From an uncultured Holdemanella sp. (lineage in GTDB: Bacteria; Bacillota_I; Bacilli_A; Erysipelotrichales; Erysipelotrichaceae), in NCBI RefSeq assembly GCF_934772795.1, contig NZ_CAKVMR010000049.1, positions 1 to 16,018 of the forward strand: a stretch of DNA of 16,018 nt. The letters are read 5' to 3'. The position numbers and the translations under genes are program-made. Below the pieces are notes generated by a model. That model did no database searches. It had not been told where the DNA came from and saw only the letters and a list, made by a program, of their open reading frames with translations. Shown piece after piece: positions 13,566 to 16,018 of this stretch; within the stretch, counting starts at the first letter, position 1; each line of letters begins with the position of its first letter.

Positions 13566-15191
13566 ATGATTAGATATATAAAAAAGAATAAAATACTATT
13601 TTGCTTCACGCTAATAATTAATTTACTAACTTGTTTGACGCCTTTGTTTTTAGCCTATATTATTGAAAATGTTTCTGGCATTTTTTTAAATCAAGATGAA
13701 TCTAAAATAATTGTGAGCTTATGGCTGATTATAGCTTTTATGATTTATCAAGCTTTGTTTTCATATTTGAATTCTAGATATAAAGCAAAATATAGACAGA
13801 AATTAAGGGCAGACTTATCCAAAGATATTTATCGTAGTATATTTAATCAAAATCATAATGAATTTTATGAGCATTCGATTGGATCATATTTATCTTTATT
13901 TACAAATGATGTAAAAATGGTCGATGATAATTATTTCTTTCCTTTTTTGTCAATGATTACTCAATGCGTTGTTTTTTTGTGTATTTGTTTTTATTTAATA
14001 CATGTAAACTGGACTGTCTTTTTTATGATGGATTTGATTGCTATATTTACGATAGCTGTTCCACGTCTGTTTGCGAAGATATTAAAGAAATCATCTAATC
14101 AATTATCTGAACAAAGCCAAGAATATAATTCAAAATTGAGAGAGTTATTTCAATGTTTCGATATCATTCAAGATTATCGTGTTCTACCTCATTATATTCG
14201 TAAAGGTGAAGATAATATTGATGATTATGAGAATAAATATTTCCACTTTAATTTTTTTACTCTGTTAAATACAACATATGCCAATTCCGTAGCGGTAATT
14301 GGACAAATGTTTTTTCTTTTAGCATTAGCAATATTGAGTTCAAATGGATATTTTAGTGCCACGTACTTTATGTCTGTGGTGACACTTTCAAATAATTTTA
14401 TTGATTGCTTGTATACTATGGCCTCGTATTATGGAAATTTCGTGGCTATTAAAGGCATTAATGATAGATTGATTAGAATGATTGATAAGAAAGAAACCGA
14501 GAAAACACTTCTTATTTCAGAAAATCAAAATAAAGTTTGTTTTGAACATGTGGGTTTCGGATTTCCAAACAAAGAAGCTATATTCAAGGATTTTTCCTTC
14601 CAATTTGATAAAGGAAAAAAATATGCGATTGTTGGAGACAGTGGATCAGGGAAGTCGACTTTATTAAAATTGATTTTGGGTTATTATTCAATTCAAAAAG
14701 GAAGAATCATTTCATTTGACAAAGAACCGGTAATCATCCGACAAGAAGAACATTTATTTTCAGGAACTATTCGAGAAAATTTGTGCTTGGGAGAGAATGT
14801 TTCTGAAGAAGATTTGAAAAGTGCAATGGAATTTGCGAATATTTCAGATTTAGACCTGAATCAATTTGTTTCTGAAGATGCAGGCAATTTATCAGGAGGA
14901 CAAATCCAAAGAATATCCATAGCAAGAGCAAAACTACATTGTCACAATTTATTGTTGTGTGATGAGATTACATCAAGTCTTGACAGTATTAATACTGAAA
15001 AAATAGAAAGCAATATTATAGAATTAACTGATAAAACCATAATTTATGTAACGCATAAGATTCATAAGAAAATGCTACAGGGATTTGATGATATATTGGT
15101 TTTATCACATGGGAAACTTGTAGAACATGGATCATTTGAAGATTTGCTTAGCAAGAAGAATTATTTTTACCATTTATTTATGAATCAGTAA
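13566..15191 (+). CDS. ABC exporter, fused membrane and ATPase domains
   Basis: The product has 541 residues. The frame is open upstream to a TTG inside the IS end, but in the sequence before insertion (11020-11034 joined to 13531) an in-frame TAG lies just upstream, so the native start is the ATG at 13566. Residues 1-290 hold about six membrane segments of the exporter type. The ATPase domain has Walker A GDSGSGKST (357-365), Q-loop Gln393, signature NLSGGQIQR (441-449), Walker B LLLCDE (462-467) and His497. Only 30 residues separate Walker A Lys363 from Gln393, against more than 40 in MsbA-like exporters. No C39 peptidase domain is present. It may export a peptide or lipid. IS66 sits directly upstream and probably removes its promoter. 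Confidence 0.85.
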   Translation: MIRYIKKNKILFCFTLIINLLTCLTPLFLAYIIENVSGIFLNQDESKIIVSLWLIIAFMIYQALFSYLNSRYKAKYRQKLRADLSKDIYRSIFNQNHNEFYEHSIGSYLSLFTNDVKMVDDNYFFPFLSMITQCVVFLCICFYLIHVNWTVFFMMDLIAIFTIAVPRLFAKILKKSSNQLSEQSQEYNSKLRELFQCFDIIQDYRVLPHYIRKGEDNIDDYENKYFHFNFFTLLNTTYANSVAVIGQMFFLLALAILSSNGYFSATYFMSVVTLSNNFIDCLYTMASYYGNFVAIKGINDRLIRMIDKKETEKTLLISENQNKVCFEHVGFGFPNKEAIFKDFSFQFDKGKKYAIVGDSGSGKSTLLKLILGYYSIQKGRIISFDKEPVIIRQEEHLFSGTIRENLCLGENVSEEDLKSAMEFANISDLDLNQFVSEDAGNLSGGQIQRISIARAKLHCHNLLLCDEITSSLDSINTEKIESNIIELTDKTIIYVTHKIHKKMLQGFDDILVLSHGKLVEHGSFEDLLSKKNYFYHLFMNQ

Positions 15192-15245
15192 TGGATTGAA
15201 TTATTACTGAATATTCCATGGTAACGGAGCCACCCAATCCACGAA

Positions 15246-15282
15246 GGGAGCCATTTCAACTTATGAAATGACTCTCTTTTTT
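15246..15282 (+). terminator. Terminator after the ABC exporter gene
   Basis: GAG-C-CATTTCA pairs with TGAAATG-A-CTC, with one mismatch and a five-base loop, and a T-rich tail runs to 15282. Confidence 0.75.
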
Positions 15283-15301
15283 ATTATTCGATTTTTGAAT
15301 G

Positions 15302-15363
15302 ATTCTCTTGAAAAAAATCACCTTTGAAATTGTATGAGATGATTTTTTAATATGATCAAGAAT
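15302..15363. repeat. Imperfect 62-bp palindrome
   Basis: The arms are ATTC-TC-TTGA then AAAAAATCA on the left, and TGATTTTTT then TCAAGAAT on the right, around a 19-base centre. It could be a second, bidirectional terminator or a worn miniature repeat. Confidence 0.35.
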
Positions 15364-15480
15364 GGTGTCGGTGAGTGGTCTGAGTTTATTTTCATGTAAG
15401 ACTATTTTGGATATGTTAATCATTAGAAAAAAAAGTTATTGAATAAATAAACTACAGGTGATATATAATATGTAAAGGGT

Positions 15481-15532
15481 TACAGTAAACAATCACATGC
15501 TTACATTGCTATGTAAAATAGTTACAGTTAAT
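15481..15532 (+). promoter_or_regulatory. Three direct repeats at 21-bp spacing, likely regulator site
   Basis: TACAGTAAAC (15481), TACATTGCTA (15502) and TACAGTTAAT (15523) start exactly 21 bp apart, and each is preceded by T. The third contains ACAGTTAA, close to the AgrA-type LytTR box, whose repeats also lie 21 bp apart. Facing the same side of the helix, they could bind a response regulator upstream of the ABC gene at 15609. A TATGAT (15569-15574) downstream is a possible -10 with a poor -35, as in activator-dependent promoters. Confidence 0.5.
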
Positions 15533-15608
15533 CTATAAATATACATAGTTACTAGTTACTTGATCGTGTATGATGTGCTGTTACTAAAAAGAAAGTTGGA
15601 TGAGAAAG

Positions 15609-16018
15609 ATGAGAAATGTAGTTGAGGTGAAAAATGTAGTTAAGAGTTTCAAAGATAAAATTGTACTAAATCATGTTTCTTTTGGTATGAAGCCTGGTGA
15701 AATAGTTGGCTTTGTTGGACAAAATGGTGCAGGGAAAAGCACACTAATGAAATGTATGTGTAATTTGATAAATATGGATGAAGGAACTATTTCTATATGC
15801 GGAGAAGATGTAGTTAAACAAAGGGAAAAAGTATTATCATATGTATCATGCATGATTGAAGGTCCTGGATTATTTGAAAATATGACAGGTAAAGAAAATC
15901 TGGAATTAATGGCCACTTTAAATCATGCTTCAAAAGAAAAACTACATGAAATGATGGAGTTTACTCAGATTGGTTCTCAGCTGAAAACTAAGGCAGTATC
16001 CCAATATTCCATGGGCAT
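15609..16018 (+). CDS. ABC ATPase, BcrA/LanF class, cut by window end
   Basis: The first 136 residues are visible; the gene runs off the right edge. The ATG at 15609 gives MRNVVEVKNVVKSF; an in-frame ATG at 15600 is an alternative, and neither has a strong Shine-Dalgarno site. Walker A is GQNGAGKS (37-44). The Q-loop position reads MIEGP with Glu84, an E-loop as in LanF proteins, followed by LFENMTGKENLEL as in BcrA-type ATPases. The signature begins YSMG (133-136) at the window end. It should pair with permease genes further right, most likely as an immunity or export transporter for a peptide antibiotic. The 21-bp repeats upstream suggest induced expression. Confidence 0.85.
   Translation, partial: MRNVVEVKNVVKSFKDKIVLNHVSFGMKPGEIVGFVGQNGAGKSTLMKCMCNLINMDEGTISICGEDVVKQREKVLSYVSCMIEGPGLFENMTGKENLELMATLNHASKEKLHEMMEFTQIGSQLKTKAVSQYSMG

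Larger units (their letters stand above)
15192..15608. other. Intergenic region ahead of the last ABC ATPase gene
   Basis: This 417-bp stretch holds the exporter terminator, an imperfect palindrome and a set of 21-bp-spaced repeats, each listed separately. I see no convincing gene or RNA gene in it. Confidence 0.5.

Noticed and set aside
15671..15916. Minus-strand 81-residue frame
   Set aside because: It is a shadow of the ABC ATPase gene, whose Walker A and E-loop are clear on the plus strand.
1..16018. CRISPR array or RiPP-modifying enzyme
   Set aside because: No regularly spaced repeats with spacers were seen, and no radical SAM, LanM/LanB, YcaO or C39 peptidase motifs occur in any frame.

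Overview
The window is AT-rich, with Shine-Dalgarno sites of the AAGGAGG type, Gram-positive lipoproteins, a DUF975 membrane protein and an IS66-family insertion sequence. This fits a low-GC Bacillota from the gut (Erysipelotrichia or Lachnospiraceae-like), but nothing here fixes the genus. I see no core metabolic genes; the content is accessory: small RNAs, peptide-type ABC transporters, exported proteins and a mobile element.

Left part (1-1150). On the minus strand, 409-431 matches the 3' end of a tRNA (T-loop, 3' T-stem strand, 3' acceptor strand, CCA) and is followed by a strong terminator, but no tRNA body is present. This is what an integrase leaves in a tRNA gene, so DNA to the right of about 431 may be an integrated island. 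Next comes a convergent type I toxin-antitoxin locus with the plan of the Fst/par systems: a tiny membrane peptide gene (698-769), its Shine-Dalgarno site held in a 5' hairpin, and a minus-strand antisense RNA (about 832-899) that carries a repeat of the toxin start region. The toxin appears cut short by a TAG where a Trp codon is expected. A second antitoxin-like RNA without a visible toxin lies at about 79-142, and a degenerate third may lie near 930-990.

Middle (1155-10859). A secreted permuted NlpC/P60 (YiiX-like) protein overlaps a lipoprotein gene. Two divergent clusters follow. The minus-strand one (5675 to 3088) has a 57-residue peptide, two polytopic membrane proteins, a short ABC ATPase and a further membrane protein, all overlapping or nearly so. 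The plus-strand one (6109 to 9355) has a 43-residue single-pass peptide, two permease-like proteins, a short ATPase and a lipoprotein. Both ATPases have the YSxGMKQK signature of the BcrA/LanF class, which suggests peptide-antibiotic immunity, export or sensing. Two tandem paralogues of unknown function and a DUF975 membrane protein complete the run and end at a terminator.

Right part (10914-16018). An apparently intact 2488-bp IS66 element (tnpA, tnpB, tnpC, 29-bp inverted repeats, 8-bp target duplication GATATATA) sits between a good sigma-A-type promoter and the gene of a 541-residue ABC exporter, so it probably uncouples that exporter from its promoter. After a terminator there are three TTACA-type repeats spaced exactly 21 bp, upstream of a second E-loop ABC ATPase gene cut by the window end. 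I found no RiPP-modifying enzyme, integrase, two-component system or CRISPR array; any full peptide system would need genes outside the window.
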